Part shown: piece by piece, positions 10,083 to 19,473 of the stretch
Position numbering within the stretch: the stretch's first letter is position 1
How the letters are laid out: the number at the start of each line of letters is the position of its first letter
Assembly (NCBI RefSeq): GCF_040784915.1
Contig: NZ_CP160797.1
Coordinates: 2,904,137-2,968,136, forward strand
From: Bacillus vallismortis
Lineage (GTDB): Bacteria > Bacillota > Bacilli > Bacillales > Bacillaceae
Direction: 5' to 3'
DNA length: 64,000 nt
Made by a program: the position numbers and the translations under genes
Notes under the pieces: generated by a model
Seen by the model: the letters and a program-made list of their open reading frames with translations, nothing else
The model's database searches: none
What the model was told of the DNA's origin: nothing

Positions 10083-11495
10083 ATGATCACCAAAGATGTA
10101 AAAGAACAGCTGGTCCAAATCGTCGGCAAGGAAAACTATGATGACTCGAATGCCGGCCGTCTCGTCTATTCGTATGATGCGACGCCGCAGTTTCAGTCTA
10201 TGCCTGATGCCGTGATTGCTCCGAGGAGCACAAATGAAGTATCACGAATTTTAATGATTTGCAACGATCATCGAGTGCCGATCGTTCCAAGAGGATCAGG
10301 AACAAACCTATGCGGCGGCACGTGCCCGACTGAAGGCGGACTTGTTCTTCTCTTTAAGCATATGAACCGGATTCTTGAGATTGATGAAGAAAATTTGACC
10401 GCCACAGTCCAGCCGGGCGTCATTACATTAGATATGACCCGCGCGGTTGAAAGCAAAGGTTTGTTTTATCCGCCTGATCCGAGTTCTATGAAAATATCAA
10501 CAATGGGCGGAAACATCAATGAAAATTCCGGCGGGCTCCGCGGATTAAAATACGGCGTCACCCGCGACTATGTCATTGGACTGGAGGCGGTGCTCGCAAA
10601 CGGAGACATCATCCGCACCGGCGGAAAGCTCGCAAAGGATGTGGCCGGATACGATCTCACACGTCTTTTTGTCGGTTCAGAAGGAACACTTGGCATTGTG
10701 ACAGAGGCAATCGTCAAACTCGTTCCAAAGCCGGAAACGAAGAAGACGCTGCTTGCCCTTTATGAAAATATCGATGCCGCTGCTCAAACGGTATCAGATA
10801 TCATTGCCGCAAAAATCATACCCGCCACGCTTGAATTTCTTGACCAGCCCACACTTTTAGTCATTGAGGATTATGCTAAAATCGGACTTCCGACAAATGC
10901 AAAGGCGGTTCTGTTAATTGAGCAAGACGGACCGCTTGAAACCGTTGCACGGGATATGGAAAAGATTGAGGCGATCTGCAAAAAAGGCGACGCTGTTTCC
11001 GTTCAGACCGCCCAAACCGAGGAGGAAGCATTTGCCCTGACTGAAGCCCGGCGTTCTGCACTTTCTGCCCTTGCCCGCCTCAAGCCGACGACGATTTTAG
11101 AGGACGCGACCGTTCCTCGCTCAGAAATCGCCAATATGGTAAAAGCCATTAATGATATTGCCGCTAAATATGGGCTTTCTATTTGCACCTTCGGCCACGC
11201 GGGAGATGGAAACCTTCACCCGACATGTACGACTGACATAAGAAATGAGGATGAGATGGAGCGTGTCGAACAGGCTTTTGCCGAGATTTTTGAGAAAGCG
11301 ATTGAACTTGGCGGCACGATAACCGGAGAGCACGGGGTCGGGGCCATGAAAGCGCCTTACTTGGAGATGAAGCTGAAAAAAGAGGGCATTGCCGCGATGA
11401 AAGCGATGAAAGCGGCATTTGATCCCCGGAACATATTAAATCCGGGCAAAGTGTTCGCGAAAGACTGCAGAAAACGTGTGGTGACGAAAAGATGA
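10083..11495 (+). CDS. glcD: Glycolate oxidase, FAD-binding subunit GlcD
   Basis: A 470-residue flavoprotein of the GlcD/D-lactate dehydrogenase family that oxidises glycolate to glyoxylate at the membrane. The PCMH FAD-binding domain shows PRGSGTNLCGGTCPT and GGNINENSGGLRGLKYG. The C-terminal FAD-oxidase domain shows CTFGHAGDGNLHPTC and GGTITGEHGVGAMK. I chose ATG 10083 because AGGGGG lies 9 bases before it, while the in-frame ATG at 10074 abuts the ribosome site. The stop overlaps the glcF start by 4 bases (ATGA), indicating coupled translation. No glcE partner is present, as is usual in Bacillus. Confidence 0.92.
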   Translation: MITKDVKEQLVQIVGKENYDDSNAGRLVYSYDATPQFQSMPDAVIAPRSTNEVSRILMICNDHRVPIVPRGSGTNLCGGTCPTEGGLVLLFKHMNRILEIDEENLTATVQPGVITLDMTRAVESKGLFYPPDPSSMKISTMGGNINENSGGLRGLKYGVTRDYVIGLEAVLANGDIIRTGGKLAKDVAGYDLTRLFVGSEGTLGIVTEAIVKLVPKPETKKTLLALYENIDAAAQTVSDIIAAKIIPATLEFLDQPTLLVIEDYAKIGLPTNAKAVLLIEQDGPLETVARDMEKIEAICKKGDAVSVQTAQTEEEAFALTEARRSALSALARLKPTTILEDATVPRSEIANMVKAINDIAAKYGLSICTFGHAGDGNLHPTCTTDIRNEDEMERVEQAFAEIFEKAIELGGTITGEHGVGAMKAPYLEMKLKKEGIAAMKAMKAAFDPRNILNPGKVFAKDCRKRVVTKR

Positions 11496-12826
11496 CAACA
11501 GAAAAAGAAATGAACCAGATCCAAGATGAATTCAAAGAGCGCATGGATGAAGGCGAGCTTTTGAATTGTATGCGCTGCGGCTTCTGTCTTCCTTCTTGCC
11601 CGACCTATATCGAATCGGGATTTCAGGAAACTCACTCTCCGCGCGGGCGCATCGCCTTAATGAAAGCCGTAGCCGACGGTATGATTGAACCCGATGAAGA
11701 TGTCGAGCGTTCGCTGTCACTTTGCCTAGGCTGTCGCGCCTGTGAACCTGTATGCCCGTCAGGCGTGAAATACGGACAGCTGCTTGAGGAAGCCAGAGAT
11801 ATTATCCACCAAAATAAAAAACACTCGCTCGGCGCTCGTGTCTTGCGAAAAGCCGCTTTTCAGGAGCTGTTTCCGCATCAAAACCGCATGCGCTCAGCTG
11901 TCAGCCTTATCGGTTTGTATCAGCGGTCTGGACTGCAAACCGCTGTTCGCAAAACCGGTATGCTTCGCGTCCTGCCTGAGCATTTGCGGACGATGGAAGC
12001 CGTTCTTCCTGATATTCCTAAAAACAAAGAAATGAAGCATCGGCCGCGTTTGCTGCCGTCAATTGGCCCCATGAAAAAACGGGTCGCCTTTTTTTCGGGC
12101 TGCTTAATGGATACCATGTTTTTACCGACCAACAATGCCACACTGAAGTTGCTGCAGCTGGCGGGCTGCGACATTGTCATCCCGCCTGACCAGGCTTGCT
12201 GCGGCGCGCTGCATGGGCACAGCGGGGAAAAAAACGCGGGGAAAGAGCTCGCGAAACAAAATATCGCTGCCTTCGAAGCGTTAGACGTCGAAGCTGTCAT
12301 TACAAACGCAGGGGGATGCGGAGCCTTTCTCACTGAATATGATCATTTGCTGAAGGATGACCCCGAGTGGTCGGAGCGATCCGCTGCATTTGTTCAGAAA
12401 CTAAAAGATTTTTCGTCCGTTTTGGTTGAACTCGATTTTCATCAAATGGACTTAGCGCTCGAGATGCCGCAGGTCATTACCTATCAAGATTCATGCCATC
12501 TAAGAAATGTGATGCATACGTCGCTTGAGCCACGCCAACTTCTTCAAAGCATCAAGGGGACCGAATTCAGAGAAATGGATAAAGCGGATAGCTGCTGCGG
12601 ATCAGCGGGAATTTATAACATCGTGGAAGCTGAGATGTCTATGAAAATACTGGATAGTAAAATGGCTGCCGTCAAAGCGAGCGAAGCAATCGTCATTGTG
12701 ACAGCAAATCCCGGCTGCCTGCTGCAGATGAAGCTGGGCATTGAACGTGAAGGACTAAACGGTAAAGTCAAAGCCGTTCACCTGGCTGATTTGCTGCTGG
12801 AAGCGACTGGACACCAAACATCATAA
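11492..12826 (+). CDS. glcF: Glycolate oxidase iron-sulfur subunit GlcF
   Basis: The 444-residue electron-transfer partner of GlcD. Two 4Fe-4S cluster motifs appear near the N-terminus (CMRCGFCLPSCPTY and CLGCRACEPVCPSG). Two cysteine-rich CCG domains follow (CCGALHGHSG and SCCGSAGIYN), as in the heterodisulfide reductase-like family, and pass electrons towards the quinone pool. The start overlaps the glcD stop, so subunit amounts are probably coupled. A strong terminator follows. Confidence 0.93.
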   Translation: MTTEKEMNQIQDEFKERMDEGELLNCMRCGFCLPSCPTYIESGFQETHSPRGRIALMKAVADGMIEPDEDVERSLSLCLGCRACEPVCPSGVKYGQLLEEARDIIHQNKKHSLGARVLRKAAFQELFPHQNRMRSAVSLIGLYQRSGLQTAVRKTGMLRVLPEHLRTMEAVLPDIPKNKEMKHRPRLLPSIGPMKKRVAFFSGCLMDTMFLPTNNATLKLLQLAGCDIVIPPDQACCGALHGHSGEKNAGKELAKQNIAAFEALDVEAVITNAGGCGAFLTEYDHLLKDDPEWSERSAAFVQKLKDFSSVLVELDFHQMDLALEMPQVITYQDSCHLRNVMHTSLEPRQLLQSIKGTEFREMDKADSCCGSAGIYNIVEAEMSMKILDSKMAAVKASEAIVIVTANPGCLLQMKLGIEREGLNGKVKAVHLADLLLEATGHQTS

Positions 12827-12827
12827 G

Positions 12828-12859
12828 AAAGCCCAAAACAGAAATTGTTTTGGGCTTTT
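12828..12859. terminator. Terminator between glcF and ysfE
   Basis: A perfect 10-base inverted repeat GCCCAAAACA (12831-12840) / TGTTTTGGGC (12846-12855) with a 5-base loop and a T run for glcF. The A-rich left flank lets it also serve the convergent gene on the minus strand. Confidence 0.88.
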
Positions 12860-12864
12860 GTGCA

Positions 12865-13245
12865 TTATTCTATCGGACTGCAAATTTCAATATAATGTCC
12901 ATCCGGGTCGGAGATATAGGCAACCGTCTGCCTCCATGGCTTCACTTTCGGCTCCCCAATAATTGTGACCCCCTGTTCTCTTACCCTTTTGATAACCGCT
13001 TCTACGTTTTCAGTGACAAAACCAATTTCAAATGTGTTCGAAGCAGATGTATCTGGAATGTCTAGCGGCGTGATTTCTCTGGCGCTTTCTCGCGTATTAA
13101 GCGCCAATATCGCAGAGCCTGTTTCAAATTCGATATACGTGCCGTGTTCAGCACGAATCGGCAGTCCTAAAATATCCTGATAAAAATGAATAGCCCGCTT
13201 GCTGTCCGATACGTATAGAATAAGATATTTCATTGATAATTTCAT
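12865..13245 (-). CDS. ysfE: VOC/glyoxalase-fold protein
   Basis: A 126-residue single-domain vicinal-oxygen-chelate protein. It shows the paired beta-alpha-beta-beta-beta modules: [23 protein letters not shown] opens the first, and [20 protein letters not shown] with [14 protein letters not shown] forms the second. The C-terminal Glu in YIEI is a typical metal ligand. I set the start at ATG 13245 because AGGAGG sits 7 bases upstream; an in-frame TTG at 13251 lies only one base from that site. The fold covers glyoxalases, dioxygenases and resistance proteins, so no substrate can be assigned. The symbol rests on gene order. Confidence 0.75.
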   Translation of the reverse strand: MKLSMKYLILYVSDSKRAIHFYQDILGLPIRAEHGTYIEFETGSAILALNTRESAREITPLDIPDTSASNTFEIGFVTENVEAVIKRVREQGVTIIGEPKVKPWRQTVAYISDPDGHYIEICSPIE

Positions 13246-13277
13246 TGCCAATCCTCCTCAACATTTCATTAGTCCTT

Positions 13278-15074
13278 CTATCCCGGTATAGATGCTTCCA
13301 TCCTTAAGCTTGGATCTCTCCACATCTGCGCCCATTTTTTCACAGCCGCCACGATAATGATGAAGCCTAACAGCAGCATGATGATCGATAGTACGCCATT
13401 CAATACACTGTATCCTGCTGCTTCAGGATTGAGATACACATTGCGCACCATCCAATAGCCCGCATAATTGACAGTGACATATAAATAGGCAAGCGGGATA
13501 AGGCAGGTCAGAATGTAACGGCGTTTATCGGCGATTTTCAGCACGATGGTCGCTCCAATAATCAGCCCCACTGAAGCCATCAGCTGATTGGACACGCCAA
13601 ACAGCGCCCAAATGGAACCGATATCCCCTGAATACAGCAGATAGCCCCACATCAGGCAGGCGAGCGCGCTGGCAAATACAGATCCCGGAATCCAGTCTGT
13701 TTTCTTCAGCGGTTTATACACCTCTCCGAAGAAATCCTGAATCAGATAACGGGCAACACGTGTGCCGGCGTCAATCGCTGTTAAAATAAATACGGCTTCA
13801 AACATAATGACAAATTGGAAAAAGTATGAGGCCAAATGGCTGAAAAACGGCATTCCGGTAAAAATATAAGTCATTCCCACCGCAAGCGTAACGGCTCCCC
13901 CTGTTCTTCCTTCTAAGTCCAAACCGATTTCCCTGCTCAATTCAGGCAAATGGACGACATTCATGCCGAGCGTACGGAAAACCTCAGGCGTGCTGTTAAT
14001 CGCAAAGTAATCAGCAGGCTGCAAGGCGGTCGCTGCAATCAGCGCCATAATGCCGACAAGACACTCGACAAGCATTGCGCCAAACGCAACCGGCTTCATA
14101 TCACTCCATTTATTCAGCATTTTCGGGGTCGTACCTGAACCGACAAAGGCGTGAAATCCCGAGATCGCACCGCAGGCGATAGTAATTGAAATGAACGGCC
14201 AGACGGGTCCTGCCAGCACCGGCCCGCCCCCTTTTACGAATTCTGTAAACGCAGGAAACGGGATGGACGGATTGACGACAAATACCCCGGCAATCAAAGC
14301 GATAAACACACCGATTTTCATAAAGCTGCTTAAATAATCACGCGGTGCGAGAAGGAGCCAAACGGGAAGCGCCGCTGCAAAAAACGCATAAATAGGAAGT
14401 GCAATTGCAAGCGTTTTCGTTTCTAGCGATAAAAAGTCACCGAGCGCAGTAGTCTGCACCCATGGGCCGATAAAGACTCCCGCCATTAAAAAGAGAAAAC
14501 CGATCGTTGACGCAAGCTTTAAATTTCCCGTTTTCTTATAAAATAAGCCCACGCCCATCGCAATCGGAATTGTAATTCCTACCGCAAATGTGCCCCACGG
14601 ATTGCGTTCAAGCGCGTGCAGCACAACCATCGACAGCCCCGCCATCGTAATCGTGATAATAAAAAGCATAGACAGTCCCGTGCAAAATCCGGCAACAGGG
14701 CCAAGCTCATCCTTCGCCACTTCTGACAGCGACTTTCCATTTTTGCGCATTGATGCAAACAGCACAACAAGATCATGGACGGCTCCCCCTATTACCGCCC
14801 CGATTAACAGCCATAATAACCCCGGCAAATAGCCGAACTGCGCCGCCAAAATCGGTCCGACCAGCGGCCCGGCCGCTGCGATCGCTGCAAAATGGTGGCC
14901 AAAAGAGACCCATTTATTTGTAGGCACATAATCTTTTCCATCCTCAAGCGCGTGAGCAGGCGTCGGCTTGTCATCATTCACTTTGAGAACCTTCACCATC
15001 ATAAATGTTCCGTATAAACGATAGGCAATAGCCAAAATGCACATTGACGCTATCACAATTGTAACCGCATTCAT
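13278..15074 (-). CDS. cstA: Carbon starvation protein CstA (pyruvate/peptide transporter family)
   Basis: A 598-residue polytopic membrane protein with many hydrophobic helices along its whole length. The conserved N-terminal block holds GHHFAAIAAAGPLVGPILAAQFG, and another conserved stretch is GFHAFVGSGTTPKMLNKW. Family members in enteric bacteria are proton-coupled pyruvate transporters, and older work links CstA to peptide use during starvation. AAAGGGG precedes the ATG. The neighbouring glcDF and arabinose genes suit a carbon-scavenging role. Which substrate this protein carries cannot be read from the sequence. Confidence 0.93.
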   Translation of the reverse strand: MNAVTIVIASMCILAIAYRLYGTFMMVKVLKVNDDKPTPAHALEDGKDYVPTNKWVSFGHHFAAIAAAGPLVGPILAAQFGYLPGLLWLLIGAVIGGAVHDLVVLFASMRKNGKSLSEVAKDELGPVAGFCTGLSMLFIITITMAGLSMVVLHALERNPWGTFAVGITIPIAMGVGLFYKKTGNLKLASTIGFLFLMAGVFIGPWVQTTALGDFLSLETKTLAIALPIYAFFAAALPVWLLLAPRDYLSSFMKIGVFIALIAGVFVVNPSIPFPAFTEFVKGGGPVLAGPVWPFISITIACGAISGFHAFVGSGTTPKMLNKWSDMKPVAFGAMLVECLVGIMALIAATALQPADYFAINSTPEVFRTLGMNVVHLPELSREIGLDLEGRTGGAVTLAVGMTYIFTGMPFFSHLASYFFQFVIMFEAVFILTAIDAGTRVARYLIQDFFGEVYKPLKKTDWIPGSVFASALACLMWGYLLYSGDIGSIWALFGVSNQLMASVGLIIGATIVLKIADKRRYILTCLIPLAYLYVTVNYAGYWMVRNVYLNPEAAGYSVLNGVLSIIMLLLGFIIIVAAVKKWAQMWRDPSLRMEASIPG

Positions 15075-15151
15075 TTTCTCTCATCCCCTTTGCTGTTTTT
15101 CATAAATATATCATAATTTCATGGTGATAAGCGGTCATTTTTTCCTATACA

Positions 15152-15180
15152 GAAAAGCCGGCTGGAATTGGCCGGCTCGT
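15152..15180 (-). terminator. Terminator of the PadR/HAAS/DUF4097 operon
   Basis: On the minus strand AGCCGGCC and its complement (15156-15177) form a GC-rich stem followed by TTTTC. It lies just after the DUF4097 stop and before the cstA promoter region. Confidence 0.75.
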
Positions 15181-15185
15181 CGCAG

Positions 15186-16079
15186 TTAGTTTAGTTCAAT
15201 GTCTCCAGAGGTTGTGCGAATGTTTAAATGATTAGAGGTTTCGTTATCACCTATATATCCTGTAATTCGCTTCTCTGATTTTTCTTGATACATAATTTGA
15301 TCTAGGTTGACTGACGTCTCACCTGAGTCAGTCTGACAATCCATTGCTAAGGTTGCAGGTTCTTTCTGATATTCTACGGACACACTTCCGCTCGTTGTGA
15401 CGATGTCAACTTCTTTGTTCTGACTCTCCTGTAGAAGGTCAATATCTCCGGAGGTTGTCTTATAATTCACCTTTCCAGCTGTTGTGCGGCTGCTTTCTAT
15501 TAATCCACTTGTTGTCTTTACCACACCTTGGCCGAATGAATTTTGGTTTTCTTGAATATCTCCGCTCGTTGTTTTTAGCGTCAACTCGTTTTCGATGCGT
15601 GCATGCTTCAGCTCAATATTTCCTGATGTAGAGTCAACAGCAGTTTGATCCGCGTGCACATTTTCAATGATAATATCCCCAGAGGTTGTCGTTACCGTTA
15701 ACTCACCATACTTCTTTTCAGGAATAATAATTGTGATTTTCATATCCTTTTCGCTGTCCCACGCTATAAAAGAGATGATATTCTCGCGTGCTATTTGATT
15801 GATTTTTAATGACTTGCCATCTTGGCTCACATCGAACAGCTTTTTGCTTTTATCACTGACTTTCCCTTCAGCCGCTACCTGAATATCATCCGTTTGCCCA
15901 ATTTTGACCTCTGCATTCATCGAGCTCGTTGTTACCTCAATTTTTTTAATATCTGTGGCAGAATATGTTTCAGCAGCTGTCACCTCGTCTCTTGTAAAAT
16001 CAGAAGCAGCTGCAGTGATGACAGCTCCGATGACCCCGACTGCAAATACTGCGATTAATCCTATTATGATTTTTTTCAT
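15186..16079 (-). CDS. DUF4097 membrane-anchored beta-helix protein
   Basis: A 297-residue protein with one N-terminal membrane segment (IIIGLIAVFAVGVIGAVITAAA) and a long extracytoplasmic part. From residue 131 a TTSGD-type motif recurs at about 131, 151, 170, 189, 208, 228, 250 and 289. Apart from the last gap this is one repeat every 19-22 residues, which fits the rungs of a beta-helix as in the DUF4097 family. The start codon overlaps the upstream HAAS gene by ATGA. The family often sits beside PadR regulators and HAAS-domain membrane proteins and is thought to act in envelope sensing. No biochemical role is known to me. Confidence 0.85.
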   Translation of the reverse strand: MKKIIIGLIAVFAVGVIGAVITAAASDFTRDEVTAAETYSATDIKKIEVTTSSMNAEVKIGQTDDIQVAAEGKVSDKSKKLFDVSQDGKSLKINQIARENIISFIAWDSEKDMKITIIIPEKKYGELTVTTTSGDIIIENVHADQTAVDSTSGNIELKHARIENELTLKTTSGDIQENQNSFGQGVVKTTSGLIESSRTTAGKVNYKTTSGDIDLLQESQNKEVDIVTTSGSVSVEYQKEPATLAMDCQTDSGETSVNLDQIMYQEKSEKRITGYIGDNETSNHLNIRTTSGDIELN

Positions 16080-16629
16080 GTCCGCGCCCCCGTCACCAGC
16101 TTTAGATTATATTTGATATATCGTAAACCCATGCCATACAGCAGCTTTCCTAAATGCGACAGCCCTATACAAGATAGCAGCCCCAGACTGCCAAACACGA
16201 GTGATAAAAAGAACTCCAGCATCATGTGCGTATTCGTTTGAAACATCAACATGCCGATAAAAATGATCGGTGACACAGAAAGTGCAAGCGCCGCCCCGCA
16301 TAACCCCACGTACACTCCTAAAATGCCAATAGCCGGTCCCAGAACGAAAATCATATTTAAGAAGCTTATCGCTGCTGCTGAACACGCCATGTGAAAAAGA
16401 TTCTTTTTAGGGCGTTGCTCTGCTGGAGCAGTTTCCGTGACATCTTGCATCAATTCCTTTGCAATTTGTTTTGGAGAACCGAGTTCCCTGATGATGTCCG
16501 CTTCCAGCCGCCTTCTTTCATCCCTTCGGTCATATGTTCTTCAAAATCAAATAAGATCTCATTCCGCTCTTCTTCTGAAAGCGGCATTAACGCTTTACTT
16601 AACTCCTGCAAAAACAGTTCTTGATTCAT
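16076..16629 (-). pseudogene. HAAS-domain (DUF1700-type) membrane protein, frameshifted
   Basis: The N-terminal part reads MNQELFLQELSKALMPLSEE and continues through ILFDFEEHMTEGMKEGG, the helical HAAS signalling domain. It then leaves frame and stops after about 20 aberrant residues. The -1 frame resumes at once as EADIIRELGSPKQIAKEL and runs on through about four membrane helices to 16076. The span is 554 bases, one short of a multiple of three, so a single-base deletion near 16503-16511 explains the break. The start overlaps the PadR stop by ATGA and follows GGGGAGGAG. No slippery heptamer is visible, so I call it broken rather than programmed frameshifting; a sequencing error is possible. 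Confidence 0.8.
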
Positions 16630-16955
16630 TGTTCTCCTCCCCTTGCCACGTCGATGATTTGATTGACAGATGCTGTGAACTGATCCCATTCTGCCAGCAG
16701 CAGTTTCATTCGCATGGAACCAAGCTTTGACATCGTATAGTATTTTCTGGCAGGACCTTCGGAAGACGGCGCCATATATGTTTCTAAATACTCTTCTTTC
16801 GTCAGTCTTCTTAGAAGAGGATATAAGGTGCCTTCAGCAATCGCCATGTGCCTGGAAATGTTTTGAGAAAGCTCATATCCGTATTGGTCTTTTTCAGATA
16901 TGAATACAAGCACACATAGCTCTAATGCTCCCTTTTTGAATTGAGCATTCATCAT
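16626..16955 (-). CDS. PadR-family transcriptional regulator
   Basis: A 109-residue PadR repressor. The winged helix is clear: FKKGALELCVLVFISEKDQYGYEL, then GTLYPLLRRLTKEEYLE for the recognition region, and GPARKYYTMSKLG for the wing. A short C-terminal dimerisation helix follows. The start is ATG 16955 after GGGGAGGA; a second ATG follows immediately. PadR-type proteins commonly repress their own operon and respond to antibiotics or envelope stress. The operon here continues into the HAAS and DUF4097 genes with ATGA overlaps, and a palindrome covers its promoter. Confidence 0.9.
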   Translation of the reverse strand: MMNAQFKKGALELCVLVFISEKDQYGYELSQNISRHMAIAEGTLYPLLRRLTKEEYLETYMAPSSEGPARKYYTMSKLGSMRMKLLLAEWDQFTASVNQIIDVARGGEQ

Positions 16956-17009
16956 AAAATCCTCCCCGAAGCTCGTTAATTTTGTTTATATTTTCCACCA
17001 TTTATGCAT

Positions 17010-17038
17010 ATAGTAACATTTACTACTGAACATTACAA
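17010..17038 (-). promoter_or_regulatory. Promoter with palindromic operator for the PadR operon
   Basis: On the minus strand TTGTAA (17033-17038) and TACTAT (17010-17015) are 17 bases apart, a good SigA pair. A perfect palindrome TAGTAA-cat-TTACTA (17011-17025) overlaps the -10. A repressor bound there would block polymerase, so the PadR protein encoded just downstream is the natural candidate. Confidence 0.65.
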
Positions 17039-17061
17039 GGTACTGAATCATATCTACCTCC

Positions 17062-17093
17062 AAAAAAAAGAAAAACCGGAGAGCGATCTCCGG
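17062..17093 (-). terminator. Terminator of the ara operon (after abfA)
   Basis: On the minus strand CCGGAGA / TCTCCGG (17076-17093) with a 4-base loop, followed by a long T-rich tract. It closes the araA-abfA operon. Confidence 0.88.
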
Positions 17094-17106
17094 CTAATGT
17101 TTCACT

Positions 17107-18624
<1,518 letters not shown>

Positions 18625-18627
18625 TTA

Positions 18628-19473
18628 TTAACCTTTGACTCCCCCTACCGTCAGGCCGGAGATAAAGTATTTTTGGAAAAACAAGAAAATGATAATGACC
18701 GGCAAAATCGCAAATACTGAGCCGGATATGAGCATGTCATAGTTGTTTCCGTAAGGGCTCAGCAAGCTGGACAGCCCAATTGGAAGCGTAAACATTTCTT
18801 TCGAACGAAGCACAATCAATGGCCATAAGAAGTTGTTCCAGCTGTTCAAGGACTGGAGGATAATCATCGCGCCGAAAGCCGGTTTCATCAGCGGCGCCAT
18901 AATCCGGAAAAAGATCCCGAATTCCGTACAGCCGTCCATCCTTGCAGAGTCTAGCAGATCTCTTGGAAGACCGAGGGCATACTGCCTGAAAAAGAAAACA
19001 GCTACCGGCGAAACGATGAACGGCAAAATGACACCGGTATATGAATCAATCAAGTGCAGTCCTACGGTCAGCTTAAACAACGGAAGCATCATTACTTCAA
19101 GCGGAACCATCATAATAATCAGCACAAGAACAAAGATGATATTCCTGCCCTTAAACTCGTAAACCGCAAGTCCGTACCCAATCATCGATGAAAAAAACAG
19201 AGTGAGCACGGTCGTGAAAACCCCAAGCACAAGACTGTTAAAAAACCATTTAAAATAAATGCTGCCGCCATTAAACAGAAATGTGTAGTTATCTAAACTC
19301 ATCACTTTTGGATCAATATCAACATTCAGCCCTACACGCAAAAGCTCAGATGACGGCTTTAATGATCCTAAAAGCAAACAGAAAATCGGAAAAATATACA
19401 ATAGGCTCAGCATGATAAAAAACAGGGTAAGCGCGATTTTGTAAACGCTGTACTGAGGACTGTGCCGCAACAT
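18628..19473 (-). CDS. araQ: Arabino-oligosaccharide ABC transporter permease AraQ
   Basis: A 281-residue inner-membrane permease of the MalG type, with six predicted helices and the EAA loop (DSARMDGCTEFGIFFRIMAPLMKPAFG) that docks the ATPase. It pairs with AraP and receives substrate from lipoprotein AraN. No ATPase gene is present in this operon; in B. subtilis the shared ATPase MsmX, encoded elsewhere, energises it. The start abuts the araP stop with no gap. Confidence 0.95.
   Translation of the reverse strand: MLRHSPQYSVYKIALTLFFIMLSLLYIFPIFCLLLGSLKPSSELLRVGLNVDIDPKVMSLDNYTFLFNGGSIYFKWFFNSLVLGVFTTVLTLFFSSMIGYGLAVYEFKGRNIIFVLVLIIMMVPLEVMMLPLFKLTVGLHLIDSYTGVILPFIVSPVAVFFFRQYALGLPRDLLDSARMDGCTEFGIFFRIMAPLMKPAFGAMIILQSLNSWNNFLWPLIVLRSKEMFTLPIGLSSLLSPYGNNYDMLISGSVFAILPVIIIFLFFQKYFISGLTVGGVKG

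Noticed and set aside
16440..16560. Programmed -1 frameshifting in the HAAS gene
   Set aside because: No X-XXY-YYZ slippery heptamer or downstream structure is visible around the shift point; a one-base deletion explains it more simply.
15186..17060. Prophage or transposon origin for the PadR cassette
   Set aside because: No integrase, transposase, terminal inverted repeat or target duplication is visible at its borders.
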